Positions 35,901-43,866 of a stretch of DNA of 45,715 nucleotides are shown one piece after another. A program made the translations under genes and the position numbers. Positions within the stretch are counted from its first letter, which is position 1. The number at the start of each line of letters is the position of its first letter. Source of the DNA: DAINBT01 sp036732785 (GTDB lineage: Bacteria; Planctomycetota; Phycisphaerae; Sedimentisphaerales; SM23-30); contig CAZICK010000023.1 of NCBI GenBank assembly GCA_964537505.1, positions 1-45,715 of the forward strand, in the 5' to 3' direction. A model generated the notes under the pieces. The model did no database searches, had not been told where the DNA came from, and saw only the letters and a list, made by a program, of their open reading frames with translations.

Positions 35901-36859
35901 TTCAAACCGCCTGGCTGCCCGAGTCGCACCGAGACGAATATCTAAGGCGTATTGCCGCCTTAGCCGCCGATCAGCCTCGCCCACGTGAACCGCTGATCGT
36001 TTTTGAAGGCAACGTCCCGGCCGAGCTTAAAGCCAATCGCCGTCTGGTTGCCTGTCTCGAACAGCCTGATTGGCCCAGCGCCGCCGTGACACCACATGCC
36101 TGGCTCGGCGAACCTGTAGCTATCAAGGATCCCACCGCGATCGTCTTTCGTCGCCAAAGCGGCGCCAACCTGCTGATCATCGGTCAACGTGACGTAAGCG
36201 CGCTGGGCGTGATCGGCGCGGCCATGATCAGCCTGGCGGCTCAGCATAACCCTCAATCAGCGAAGTTTGTGATATTGGAAGGTAGTCCCGCTGATTCGCC
36301 CTGGGCTGGGCAGTTGGAGCGAGTGGCTTCGATCCTGCCGCACACTCATCAAATCATCGAATGGCGCAGCGTTCCCGAAATAATTGACGAACTGGCACGC
36401 CAGACTCAGCAACGACAGCAGAACGACCAACTCGACGGACCGGCCCTCTATTTGCTGATCTATGGCCTGCAGCGATATCGTGTGCTGCGCCGCGATGAGG
36501 ACGACTTTGGCTTCTCGACCGACCAGGACAGCTCGCCGCGACCGGACAAACAACTCGCCGAGTTATTACGCGAAGGCCCGCCGGTAGGCGTCCACACCCT
36601 TATATGGGCCGATACACTGGCCACCGTCGAGCGAACGCTGGACCGCCAGACCATACGCGAGTTTGATAACCGCGTACTGTTTCAAATGAGCGCCGCCGAC
36701 TCCAGCAACCTGATCGATTCGCCCGTGGCCAACCAGTTGGGCCCCCAGCGAGCCTTGTTCTACAGTGAAGAGCAGGGCATGGTCGAAAAGTTCCGCCCGT
36801 ACGCTCCGGTTGACGCCAAATGGCTCGAACAGGTGCGTGACCAATTGTCGCGCAAATAG
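32918..36859 (+). CDS. EssC/EccC-like FtsK/SpoIIIE ATPase with coiled-coil N-terminus
   Basis: A 1313-residue predicted inner-membrane motor. Residues about 1-200 are coiled coil, rich in Gln, Glu, Lys and Arg. Two membrane helices lie at about 225-249 and 258-281. A second coiled coil (about 285-440) leads to three ATPase-like modules. Module 1 (about 470-760) lacks a P-loop. Module 2 has Walker A GKTGSGKS (785-792) and Walker B VLIVDEF (Asp892, Glu893), followed by VRQGRAFGIHVLLGSQTL, typical of FtsK/EssC. Module 3 (about 1040-1310) has a degenerate P-loop (LLIIGQRDVSALG). Two membrane helices plus three modules, with the strand order EssC > substrate genes, match type VII motors. FHA domains of EssC are missing. 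It is the last gene of the locus, and a mobile element follows two bases after its stop codon. Confidence 0.9.
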   Translation: MTDYLEQYLQDATPVIDSDYRNLQRTMLREMIKLSAAVVAPAESQVESQYHTAKKVAEEKFGKAGEKIESRLQGHRDTARQQYQDRLEKIQTQYQSELNALEAETKTRRDNFISNAEALEQNAKKNCEYEVMLAETIADGTAIKTRKERHRVKATISAAKRGLETLREQGDMVLRQYRQPIPSYKEDIPPNDGQTDDPDATFRLQQKLADQYLDKLCSLRVPRLFIGAFPFVSTTLLCGVVVGSAWLLSRMNALNLPSFFVTGPVVLLVTLVVVLLLGRTLWKIARSQVATVYESFRQAIAAANLAIEQYLKLSMEQLDQRVEAAIEKRDGEIHKAKEQFNTTKTDIAQRTKTSLEEIEQDYRQVLCRLDDRRADQRQQADQEYQNGQPELHSEYKGSLSDVERRYQQEITDCQNRYDSDRSLLEKRWQVGLSCIEALLNKTADLDSTLFIDWSDPSWRQWTPSNTFTSIVRFGHFRLEMSQLAESVVKHAKFEMDRTKPVVLPSLLAFPDRCSLFLQTRRHGREQAIETLRSVMVRLFTSLPPGRVHFTIIDPVGLGENFAGFMHAADHEESLVAGRIWTETAQIQQQLENLTGHMEKVIQKYLRNEFETIEEYNLQAGELAEPYRFLVIADFPANFNEEAAKRLRSIINSGARCGVYTLIAYDARRELPVGIDIEDLASNSAYLLYEEDRFVWQDEVFRQFPLTLDAPPAEELLTDIMHKVGKAGKDSARVEVPFEAIAPTDQNYWTQDSSKDLSVPIGRTGATRLQHLRLGHGVAQHMLIAGKTGSGKSTLLHVVITNLALWYSPDQVELYLIDFKKGVEFKTYVTHQLAHARAIAIESDREFGLSILQRIDAEMTRRGDLFRQAQVQDIASYRRATGTALPRTVLIVDEFQVFFSEDDKLGQDAAILLEQLVRQGRAFGIHVLLGSQTLGGTSGLARSTIGQMAVRIALQCSETDSQLILDDDNIAARLLSRPGEAIYNDNSGMVVGNSPFQTAWLPESHRDEYLRRIAALAADQPRPREPLIVFEGNVPAELKANRRLVACLEQPDWPSAAVTPHAWLGEPVAIKDPTAIVFRRQSGANLLIIGQRDVSALGVIGAAMISLAAQHNPQSAKFVILEGSPADSPWAGQLERVASILPHTHQIIEWRSVPEIIDELARQTQQRQQNDQLDGPALYLLIYGLQRYRVLRRDEDDFGFSTDQDSSPRPDKQLAELLREGPPVGVHTLIWADTLATVERTLDRQTIREFDNRVLFQMSAADSSNLIDSPVANQLGPQRALFYSEEQGMVEKFRPYAPVDAKWLEQVRDQLSRK

Positions 36860-36861
36860 TG

Positions 36862-37772
36862 ACTGAACTTTTGCAAAATTGGAAAATTGGATTCAAAATG
36901 AGTAAATTGACGATAAGTATTGATAGCAGGAAGCGTTACAGAATCACGGAAGATTCGATTATGCCAGCTATCGTGGAATTTCCAACCGTCGTCAAGGAAG
37001 AAGATTGTAAAGAACAGGGCATTGAGTTTGTCGATCACAATAAATTTGCTCGATGGCAGATTGACTGGGTAGTGGAAAAGGACATCCCCGGCGATTTCGC
37101 CTTCGACAGTTATTTCACCTGCGCCGCCAATCTGAACCACATCCACGGTTATGGGCGAAGATATGTTGGGGATTTGAAGTTCAATCGTAAGATCATTTTC
37201 AAAGGTAAAAAACTCAAAGCTGAAGAACTGGCTGGTCAAATCTCCCCCAATGATCGCAAACCCATCATGCTTAACGGTTCGCGGCAGTACTATTTCACCA
37301 AAACCATTCGTATTCCAGATGTGAACCATAAGGTCAGAATTGTAATTGTCTGGGACAATCGAAAAGATAAAAATGCTAAAAAGATTCTCGTCTGCAATCG
37401 TATCCATTGGGAGGTCACACGGATACTGCGGGTTTATCGTTGTCGCTGGCGAGGCACAGAGTGCTTCCATCGGGACGGCAAGGGGCATTTGGGCATGGGC
37501 GACTGTCAGCTTGGGAAAGGCCGTGGCCAGACCCGCCACATGTATATGGCCTTCCTGGCGCACAGTGTTCTTATGCGTCAACTGCGGCAGGGCTGTGCGC
37601 GTGAGTGGGCACAAGAACGCCTGACGACCATAGGCCAAGCCTGTATGTCGGTACTTCGACAAACCCTCAGTGACACAATCTCCTGGGTGATCGAGCGGAT
37701 CGAGGATGATGGATGGAATTTTGAGCGTATCAAGGTCCAATTGGCTTTACCCCAATTTTGCAAAGGTTCAGT
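36862..37772. mobile_element. 911-bp IS4/IS701-like insertion, internally deleted
   Basis: The ends are inverted repeats of 21 bp with one mismatch (36862-36882, beginning ACTGAACTTTTGCAAAATTG, against 37752-37772). The element inserted two bases after the stop codon of the ATPase gene. Full-length relatives are about 1.3 kb or more; here the part of the transposase gene that would encode the N-terminus and first catalytic Asp appears to be missing although both ends are kept. I could not see a target-site duplication (left flank AGTG, right flank AATT). Confidence 0.88.
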
Positions 37773-37779
37773 AATTTAG
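36898..37779 (+). CDS. Truncated DDE transposase (IS4/IS701-like)
   Basis: A 293-residue transposase remnant. From KEEDCKEQGIEF onward it follows the IS701-type pattern: FAFDSYFT carries the second catalytic Asp, YVGDLKFNRKIIFKGKKL follows, and the YREK box YRCRWRGTECFHRDGK carries the catalytic Glu. The stretch before KEEDC is only about 35 residues and lacks a recognisable first-Asp motif (IDDT-like), so the N-terminal third has probably been deleted. The reading frame runs through the right terminal repeat and stops seven bases outside the element (37777-37779). It is probably inactive by itself but could be moved by a full-length copy elsewhere. Confidence 0.85.
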   Translation: MSKLTISIDSRKRYRITEDSIMPAIVEFPTVVKEEDCKEQGIEFVDHNKFARWQIDWVVEKDIPGDFAFDSYFTCAANLNHIHGYGRRYVGDLKFNRKIIFKGKKLKAEELAGQISPNDRKPIMLNGSRQYYFTKTIRIPDVNHKVRIVIVWDNRKDKNAKKILVCNRIHWEVTRILRVYRCRWRGTECFHRDGKGHLGMGDCQLGKGRGQTRHMYMAFLAHSVLMRQLRQGCAREWAQERLTTIGQACMSVLRQTLSDTISWVIERIEDDGWNFERIKVQLALPQFCKGSVI

Positions 37780-37817
37780 AATAAATCTTGTACAGTATTT
37801 TTGCATACGGCTTAATT

Positions 37818-38465
37818 ATGGCGATTCCCCCCAAAAAACACTATTTTAATGAAAATTACGTCGATTATGAGTTGCAAACCAGTGAGCGGAAACTCGAGTT
37901 TTACCTGAATTTGCTGCGTAAATGGGTACCGCCGGGACGAGCGATTTTTGAGTTGGGGGTTGGAAAAGGGCACTTTTTCCAGAAGGCGTCTTCGCAATAT
38001 GATTGTGAAGGATGTGACATAAATGAATTTGGGCTTGAAGTCGCCAGGAGCAAAGTGCCAGGCGCAAAGCTTTTTTTGGGTTCTTACGAATGTATTCCGA
38101 CGGACCGGGTGCCGTGTGCTGTTGTAGCATGGGATGTATTGGAGCATATTCCAGAATTGGATAAGGCATTACCGGTTATTTACTCACGGCTTGAGGCGGG
38201 AGGATTTTTAATTGCGATTGTCCCTGTTTACGACGGGCCGTTGGGATGGCTGGTAGAATATCTCGACCGAGATCCGACTCACGTGTTTAAACTATCACGG
38301 CGGGAATGGATTGAGAAATTAAAAAGACATCATTTTAAATTGGTGGAAACAGGCGCTGTAATCCGAAAACTCATATTGTCACGCTGGTATCTTCACCTTA
38401 CCAGGCCGCGGTTTCTGCTACGAAGGATAGGCAGTGCGTATTATTTCGTAGCCCAAAAGGGCTGA
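37818..38465 (+). CDS. Class I SAM-dependent methyltransferase
   Basis: A 215-residue Rossmann-fold methyltransferase: motif I is AIFELGVGKGHFFQKA, motif II gives CDINEFGLEVA, and AVVAWDVLEHIPELDKALPVI is the typical post-motif block of the Methyltransf_11/23 group. The C-terminal part (THVFKLSRREWIEKLKRHHFKLVETG) is also typical. The ATG at 37818 precedes MAIPPKKHYFNENY; an in-frame TTG ten codons upstream lies only 15 bases from the IS end and looks spurious. No Shine-Dalgarno is visible. With the glycosyltransferases downstream it probably modifies a sugar or lipid-linked glycan. Confidence 0.87.
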   Translation: MAIPPKKHYFNENYVDYELQTSERKLEFYLNLLRKWVPPGRAIFELGVGKGHFFQKASSQYDCEGCDINEFGLEVARSKVPGAKLFLGSYECIPTDRVPCAVVAWDVLEHIPELDKALPVIYSRLEAGGFLIAIVPVYDGPLGWLVEYLDRDPTHVFKLSRREWIEKLKRHHFKLVETGAVIRKLILSRWYLHLTRPRFLLRRIGSAYYFVAQKG

Positions 38466-38503
38466 AATCAATCTGAGCAAACTTTTTTTTGAGATGAAAT
38501 ATT

Positions 38504-39244
38504 ATGAAAGTGTGGGTAGTATTGCCGGCGTATAATGAAGCACAAAACATCGCCGCTATAATAAATGGTTTCCAGAATGTGGTAGAAGATAATTATAACT
38601 TCGACATACATATCATCCTCGTAAACGATGGTTCGACAGACAACACCTCGGAAATTGCCCACCAAAGCGCCGGGGAACTGCCACTCGAAGTTTATGAGAA
38701 TGAGAAGAACCAGGGACTGGCGGAGACGTTTATGCGGGGTATGACGATTGCGGCCCGGAAAGCCAAACCAAAGGACGTTATCATCTGTATGGACGCGGAT
38801 AACAGCCATTCGCCTGGATTGACCTTGCGCATGGTACGAAATATACAGGAGGGAAGGGATGTGGTCATTGCTTCCCGTTATCAGCCGGGTGCTGTGGCCA
38901 AGGGGATACCGCTTCGTAGGCGGATTCTTTCACGGGTGATGTCGCTGCTGTTTCGGATGGTTTATCCTATCAAAGGAGTCAAAGATTATTCCTGTGGTTA
39001 TCGGGCGTATCGTGCGGAATTCTTACAGAAAGCACTGGAAGCACAGGGTGAACTATTATTCCCCGGCGAGGGGTTTGCCTGTATGGCGGGGATACTATTG
39101 GCGTTAGGACGCCAGGGCGCTATTTGCGGTGAAGTCCCTATTATTTTACGATACGACAAAAAAGCCAGCTTATCAAAAATGAAGGTCGGACAAACGATAG
39201 GGCGAACTCTGCGTATGCTCTTACATGAACGGTTTAGATCTTAA
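38504..39244 (+). CDS. Family 2 glycosyltransferase, dolichyl-phosphate mannose synthase (DPM1)-like
   Basis: A 246-residue GT-A fold enzyme: VWVVLPAYNEAQNI at the N-terminus, nucleotide-binding VNDGSTDNT, ENEKNQGLAETFMRGM, the metal-binding DADNSHSP, and SRYQPGA. Residues GVKDYSCGYRAYRAEFL correspond to the acceptor loop of polyprenyl-phosphate glycosyltransferases. No C-terminal membrane helices are present, as in the soluble DPM1 type. It likely makes a polyprenyl-phosphate sugar, the kind of donor used by the GT39-like protein encoded at 40144. Confidence 0.92.
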   Translation: MKVWVVLPAYNEAQNIAAIINGFQNVVEDNYNFDIHIILVNDGSTDNTSEIAHQSAGELPLEVYENEKNQGLAETFMRGMTIAARKAKPKDVIICMDADNSHSPGLTLRMVRNIQEGRDVVIASRYQPGAVAKGIPLRRRILSRVMSLLFRMVYPIKGVKDYSCGYRAYRAEFLQKALEAQGELLFPGEGFACMAGILLALGRQGAICGEVPIILRYDKKASLSKMKVGQTIGRTLRMLLHERFRS

Positions 39245-39311
39245 TAACTTCGAAAATGCATCACCGTATCCGACTATTTTTATGTTGAACTCAGAGGTAT
39301 AATCAAGGGCC

Positions 39312-40109
39312 ATGGATCATTTACAACCGGAGCAAATTAAATCCTATTTTTCAACCGAAAAAACCGTATCTCAATGGTGGAATCCTCTTGAGGGATTGTA
39401 TCGTTATCATTTTAAAAACTTACTTCGTGTTATTGAGAATTATGTGTTTCCTTGGAAGGACAAGAGAGTTCTTGATGTTGGAACCGGTCGAGGCATGTTT
39501 TCCATCTGGTTTGCAGGGCAGGGCTGCCAGGTAGATGCATTGGACATAAGTAGCGAAATGCTGAATATTGCCCGGAAAAACGCGCAAACCGCACAAGTTC
39601 AGGACATGGTCTCTTTCTCTCTAGGAGATGCGGAGGATTTGAGCGGACTTCCTCAAGGGGTATATGACTGGGTTAGCTGTATGTGCACTTTCGATCATAT
39701 TCCCAACCTCGATAAAGCTGTAGGCCAAATGGCTGGCAAACTTAAAAAAGATGGTTACTTGCTTTTTACCTACTGTCCAACAAATTCATTTCATGGATGC
39801 CTTTTCAGATTGTATGCCAATTATATTTCAAAATACTATAAACTTAATCAGGAGAATGGGCTGATCGCTCGATTGTACACACACAAGGAAATCGAACGAA
39901 TTCTCAGCAATCATAATCTTTCCCTTGAAAGGCGCTACGGCGTCGGGTTGTTTTGCCTTTTGCTGCGACCCGAGTTCGAAAGAGGTATAATAACCGCTAT
40001 ACCACGGGGCATAAGTCGATTGGAAGAATACCTCGTGCCCTTCTATAAATCGAGGTTCTTCGCAAAGAAATGTCAGATTATCGTAGGATTCGCCCGGAAA
40101 ACCAAATGA
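39312..40109 (+). CDS. Class I SAM-dependent methyltransferase
   Basis: A 265-residue methyltransferase of the UbiE/Methyltransf_11 group: RVLDVGTGRGMFSIWFAGQGCQVDALDISSEMLNIARKNA covers motifs I and II, and VSCMCTFDHIPNLDKAVGQMAGKLKKDGYLLFTY is motif post-II/III. The C-terminal part (LSLERRYGVGLFCLL) is similar to methyltransferases of glycan or quinone pathways. Neighbours point to a glycan or lipid carrier. It is not closely similar to the other methyltransferase in this cluster, so a duplication is unlikely. Confidence 0.88.
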   Translation: MDHLQPEQIKSYFSTEKTVSQWWNPLEGLYRYHFKNLLRVIENYVFPWKDKRVLDVGTGRGMFSIWFAGQGCQVDALDISSEMLNIARKNAQTAQVQDMVSFSLGDAEDLSGLPQGVYDWVSCMCTFDHIPNLDKAVGQMAGKLKKDGYLLFTYCPTNSFHGCLFRLYANYISKYYKLNQENGLIARLYTHKEIERILSNHNLSLERRYGVGLFCLLLRPEFERGIITAIPRGISRLEEYLVPFYKSRFFAKKCQIIVGFARKTK

Positions 40110-40143
40110 ACCGTTTGAGCTAACAAAAAAACACAGGTAAAAA

Positions 40144-41757
40144 ATGGTTGAGACGGCCGATGTAAAAATATGTTCTTCACCTAGCAGGCTTTGGCAATTA
40201 TTGCTTATTTCTATTATGTTTATAGCTGCATTCGGGATCAGACTGTATGGTATTGCCTCGCCACCTCTGAATTTCCATCCGATCAGGCAATATCATTCTT
40301 TCATAGTCGCCCGTGGGTACTATTTCGAACACATACAATCATTGCCCGATTGGCGCCGGCAAATCGCCGCAATCAACGCACAAAGTGCGCCAACTGCTGA
40401 ACCAAGAATTATGGAACATTTGGCTTATTGGGGGTATCGGATTATTGGGGGAGAACATTTTTGGATTCCACGGTTGTTCTCCTGCGTATTTTGGCTGATT
40501 GGCGGGGGTTTTCTCCATCTACTCGCCCGAAAACTGATTCCACCTGATGGCGCGTGGTTTGCCGCCGCCTTTTACCTGTTTGTCCCCTACGGCATATTCG
40601 CAAGCCAAAGTTTCCAGCCGGACCCGATGATGGTTATGATGATGTTGATCGGCATTTACGCTATCTGGCAATATTTTGATCGGCCGTCGATCCTTCGATT
40701 AATCATTGCCGCAGTAGCCTGCGCTTGTGCAGTCTTCATCAAACCTGTATGTGTGTTTATAATTTTCGCAGGGTTTATATCACTTGCTTATTGTGAGAAA
40801 CAAACTCGAAAACCATTAGCTCGCCCTGACTTTTGGCTTTTCGCAACGATAACTTTAATCCCCACGGTTATCTATTGCCTATGGGGCTTGTTCATCTCGG
40901 ATTTCTTAGCAGGACAGCCAAAACTGCAATTCAGACCATATCTCATTCTCTCTTTACCTTATTGGCTCGGATGGTTGAAACAAATCGGCTTGACTGTGGG
41001 CGTTCCTGCCTTTATTGCCGCGGCTTTGGCGATCCTCCTGTTTTCCAGGGGCCGGCCTCGGGCATTGCTGATCGGCTTGTGGCTTGGTTACCTGGTTTAC
41101 GGATTGGTGTTTTCGTATGCCATTCACACACATAATTATTATCAAATGCCGTTCATCCCCGTCGTTGCCCTTGGCCTGGCGGCAATATGCTCGTACGCCG
41201 TAAAACGGCTGCGCCGGATGTCAACGGTATCACATCTGGTCATGATGAGCATTGGACTGCTGCTCGTGATTCTCTTGTTTATGATGTATAATATCATTAA
41301 TGGAAAATACGAACGCATCAAATTCAGTCCGAATACAATACGTAAAGCAGAAAGCTTCTGTAGATTAGTAGGAATCGACAATAATTTCCTTGAACGACTC
41401 CGAAAAGATTATACATCTCAAGTGAAAATTGCCGAGCAAATCGGACAAACGGTTAACCATAGTATCAATACGATATCTCTGGAATATCATAATGGGAGAT
41501 TTCTTAACTATCACGGACAGATTTCAGGACGGTATTGGCCCACTCTGGCGGACATTCATCATTATAGAACTGCTCCTGGGGGAAAAATAACGACCGAGAA
41601 ACGTTTTAACCTCTGGCTTTCAAAATGTCCTTTTGAATATTTTATCGTAACCAACTTTCAGGAGTTCGACCGGCAACCGGACCTGAAAAAACTGCTTAAC
41701 CAAAAGTATCCGATACTGGTTCAGAATGATAATTATTTGATTTTCGATCTCAGATAA
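40144..41757 (+). CDS. GT39-like membrane glycosyltransferase
   Basis: A 537-residue protein with about 10-12 hydrophobic helices. The first periplasmic loop has PPLNFHPIRQYHSFIVARGYYFEH, the pattern of a GT-C subgroup that has His-Pro and Arg-Gln in place of the canonical Asp-Glu pair. Later segments are polytopic (WFAAAFYLFVPYGIFASQSFQPDPMMVMMMLIGI), ending in a soluble C-terminal region of about 120 residues. It probably uses the lipid-phosphate sugar from the GT2 enzyme. It is convergent with the sulfatase-like gene, with 15 bases between the stops. Confidence 0.87.
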   Translation: MVETADVKICSSPSRLWQLLLISIMFIAAFGIRLYGIASPPLNFHPIRQYHSFIVARGYYFEHIQSLPDWRRQIAAINAQSAPTAEPRIMEHLAYWGYRIIGGEHFWIPRLFSCVFWLIGGGFLHLLARKLIPPDGAWFAAAFYLFVPYGIFASQSFQPDPMMVMMMLIGIYAIWQYFDRPSILRLIIAAVACACAVFIKPVCVFIIFAGFISLAYCEKQTRKPLARPDFWLFATITLIPTVIYCLWGLFISDFLAGQPKLQFRPYLILSLPYWLGWLKQIGLTVGVPAFIAAALAILLFSRGRPRALLIGLWLGYLVYGLVFSYAIHTHNYYQMPFIPVVALGLAAICSYAVKRLRRMSTVSHLVMMSIGLLLVILLFMMYNIINGKYERIKFSPNTIRKAESFCRLVGIDNNFLERLRKDYTSQVKIAEQIGQTVNHSINTISLEYHNGRFLNYHGQISGRYWPTLADIHHYRTAPGGKITTEKRFNLWLSKCPFEYFIVTNFQEFDRQPDLKKLLNQKYPILVQNDNYLIFDLR

Positions 41758-41772
41758 AACCCTGATAAATGA

Positions 41773-43242
41773 CTATCTTACGTATCCATGGCTTTCAAGA
41801 GCTTTTCTCGTACTTTCGTCCAGTTGTTGTGTTGGTGTAGCGAGCCCAGGCTTCGGTAGGCCAACCACATACTGATCCAGTTGTGCTGCCATGGTTTCGG
41901 CACGTTTAGGGATACTATGGATAAGGTTTACGCTTTCTCCAGGATCATCTTTCAGATTGAACAACATGTGATTGTCCTTACTGCTCCAGATGAATTTGAA
42001 GTCTCCCTCAATGATCACCCTCCAGTCGCCGTCCGAGCTGAACCTCGATATCGGATAAGTCTCCGCAATAATCGGGTGTCCGATCTCAGGCGGTACACCT
42101 GCCTGGATGCCCTGCGGCAGATCGATTCCCATGCGATTCAGAATTATAGCAAAGACATCATTCAGTTGTACTGGTACGTCTGTCTGATCCGGCGCAACTT
42201 CCATGCCAGGATACTTCAAAAATAACGGTACGTGAATCTCCTGCTGGTAAAGGTAATGGCCGTGCTTAAATTTGCCGTGTTCGCCAAATAACTCACCATG
42301 ATCTGCTGTCACAATTATAAAGGTGTTCTCGAACAAATTCCAATCTTTGAGTTTCTGCAGAAGTTTATCAATATAATGATCCATGTATAGAATCTCAGCA
42401 TCGTAAAGGGCAATCCTTTCTTCTATTGATGGATCTTTTTTGGAAAGTATCGCATTTTTCGGCAGGAACGCTTTCGCGAAACCTTCCGCTGCCATGTAAG
42501 GGGCATGAGGATCAAAGTAATTAAGAAAAAGAAAAAATTCTCGCTCCTGCGAATTTTCGATCCAGTTCAGGGCACTGGCGGTAACCTGATAGGCCAACCT
42601 GCCGCTGGTGGTACTGATTTGATCATCGTCGTAGAATTCGAAACCTTTATCCAGCCCGAAGATCTTTTTCATCCAGGGACCACCCACCACCGCTCCCGTT
42701 TTGTAGCCATTTTGTTTGAGAATTGTCGCCAGTGTTAATTCGTCCTGGGCCAAACCTCGAGCACGATGACCAGTCTGTCTTGATCCGGTCAAATGGACAG
42801 CGTCGGAAAGATACAATGGCCCATTGGCATCATACCTCGCCCCGTGACTTGAAGTGAATTTTCCAGTGAACAGAGAGGCATGGGAGGGAAGTGTCCAACT
42901 CGATGGCGCGATCGCCCGTGTGTAAAGAATCGATTCACTGGCCAACCTGTCAAGGTTGGGACTGGTGTTTCGGTCGTACCCATAGCAGCCCAGATGGTCA
43001 GCCCGTGTAGTATCCAGTGTTATGAGAATAATGTTGGGCCTATCTCCTCGCTGCTGCCTTTTTTGATTCTGCTGCACCCGTTTATTTTTTTGGCTGCGTT
43101 GTTTCTTACAACCGCTCAGCCCAAGGCCAACGGACAAACCCGATGCCAAACCACCGTAAATCCCACATTTGAGCAACTCACGCCGAGTCAAATCGTTGTG
43201 CGATCTTTTCTTACGTTTCGTATGTATTTCGGAATTTGCCAT
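41773..43242 (-). CDS. Tat-exported lipoprotein of the sulfatase/phosphatase superfamily with Thr nucleophile
   Basis: A 489-residue periplasm-facing protein. The N-terminus has a twin-arginine motif (TRRELLK, Arg20-Arg21), a hydrophobic stretch and a lipobox ending GLSGC (Cys45). The catalytic domain has the metal site LITLDTTRADHLGCYGY (Asp77), the nucleophile segment SSWTLPSHASLFTG (Thr117-Leu-Pro119-Ser-His121) and TADHGELFGEHG. Classical sulfatases have Cys or Ser in C-x-P-x-R; here Thr and His take the Cys and Arg positions, so formylglycine formation is impossible. Thr nucleophiles occur in phosphoglycerol and phosphoethanolamine transferases of the same superfamily. Its place in a glycan cluster fits a transferase or hydrolase acting on surface polymers. 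Confidence 0.9.
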   Translation of the reverse strand: MANSEIHTKRKKRSHNDLTRRELLKCGIYGGLASGLSVGLGLSGCKKQRSQKNKRVQQNQKRQQRGDRPNIILITLDTTRADHLGCYGYDRNTSPNLDRLASESILYTRAIAPSSWTLPSHASLFTGKFTSSHGARYDANGPLYLSDAVHLTGSRQTGHRARGLAQDELTLATILKQNGYKTGAVVGGPWMKKIFGLDKGFEFYDDDQISTTSGRLAYQVTASALNWIENSQEREFFLFLNYFDPHAPYMAAEGFAKAFLPKNAILSKKDPSIEERIALYDAEILYMDHYIDKLLQKLKDWNLFENTFIIVTADHGELFGEHGKFKHGHYLYQQEIHVPLFLKYPGMEVAPDQTDVPVQLNDVFAIILNRMGIDLPQGIQAGVPPEIGHPIIAETYPISRFSSDGDWRVIIEGDFKFIWSSKDNHMLFNLKDDPGESVNLIHSIPKRAETMAAQLDQYVVGLPKPGLATPTQQLDESTRKALESHGYVR

Positions 43243-43866
43243 TAAAACCTTCTCTCACCCTCGATTTTGGCGTCAAAAGTCAATATTCACACCTGAAAAA
43301 CATTGTTGTAGTAACGGAATTAATGTTTCACAATCCTTTTGACGCCAGCGTCACTTCCAGCCAGCCTGCTGTACTCTACTTCACCTAATTCTACCAAATT
43401 TATCTTGAAAAAGGAAGCGTTTTTGGCCCAATCTGCCCCGTTGGCCTATATTTCCGGCGGCCGGTTTTATCAAGAAAATGCAATATAAGCTTTCTCGTCA
43501 AACATGTAAGATTCCCTCCATTTGAAACAACCTTGATTCCTTCGATAGAATCCGGCAAATATAATATAACTTGTTTGATAGCAATCTCTTACGCAAAATA
43601 CCGGCAAAATTTATTAATTGCAGCCGATAACTTAGCATAATAAATCTGTGTATATATATGTACAGGTAATTCCTCGACTGACCGATAAATAGTGCATGAT
43701 AATCGCATTTTCATGAAAGTGTTTTTTTGCTTTTCTGGCAACTTATTTCCTTTCCATCTTCACCGACGATAGAGGAAAAAGGTAAATATATTCGGCCGTT
43801 GGGGCTGGAGCGATCTTCTTGCGGAAGATTTATTCGGTTATGTCCCAACGATTATCGGGATAAAGC
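43243..43866. other. 620-bp AT-rich divergent intergenic region
   Basis: Between the divergent sulfatase-like and membrane glycosyltransferase genes. I see no coding sequence or clear promoter. A short hairpin ATCTTC-TTGCG-GAAGAT lies at about 43812-43828, in the leader of the downstream gene. Base composition is clearly more AT-rich than in the first 36 kb. Confidence 0.5.

Noticed and set aside
36760..37740. 326-codon minus-strand open frame across the ATPase end and IS
   Set aside because: It crosses the left end of the insertion and is antisense to the recognisable YREK transposase.
41773..43242. Label as a classical sulfatase
   Set aside because: The formylglycine Cys/Ser is replaced by Thr and the following Arg by His.
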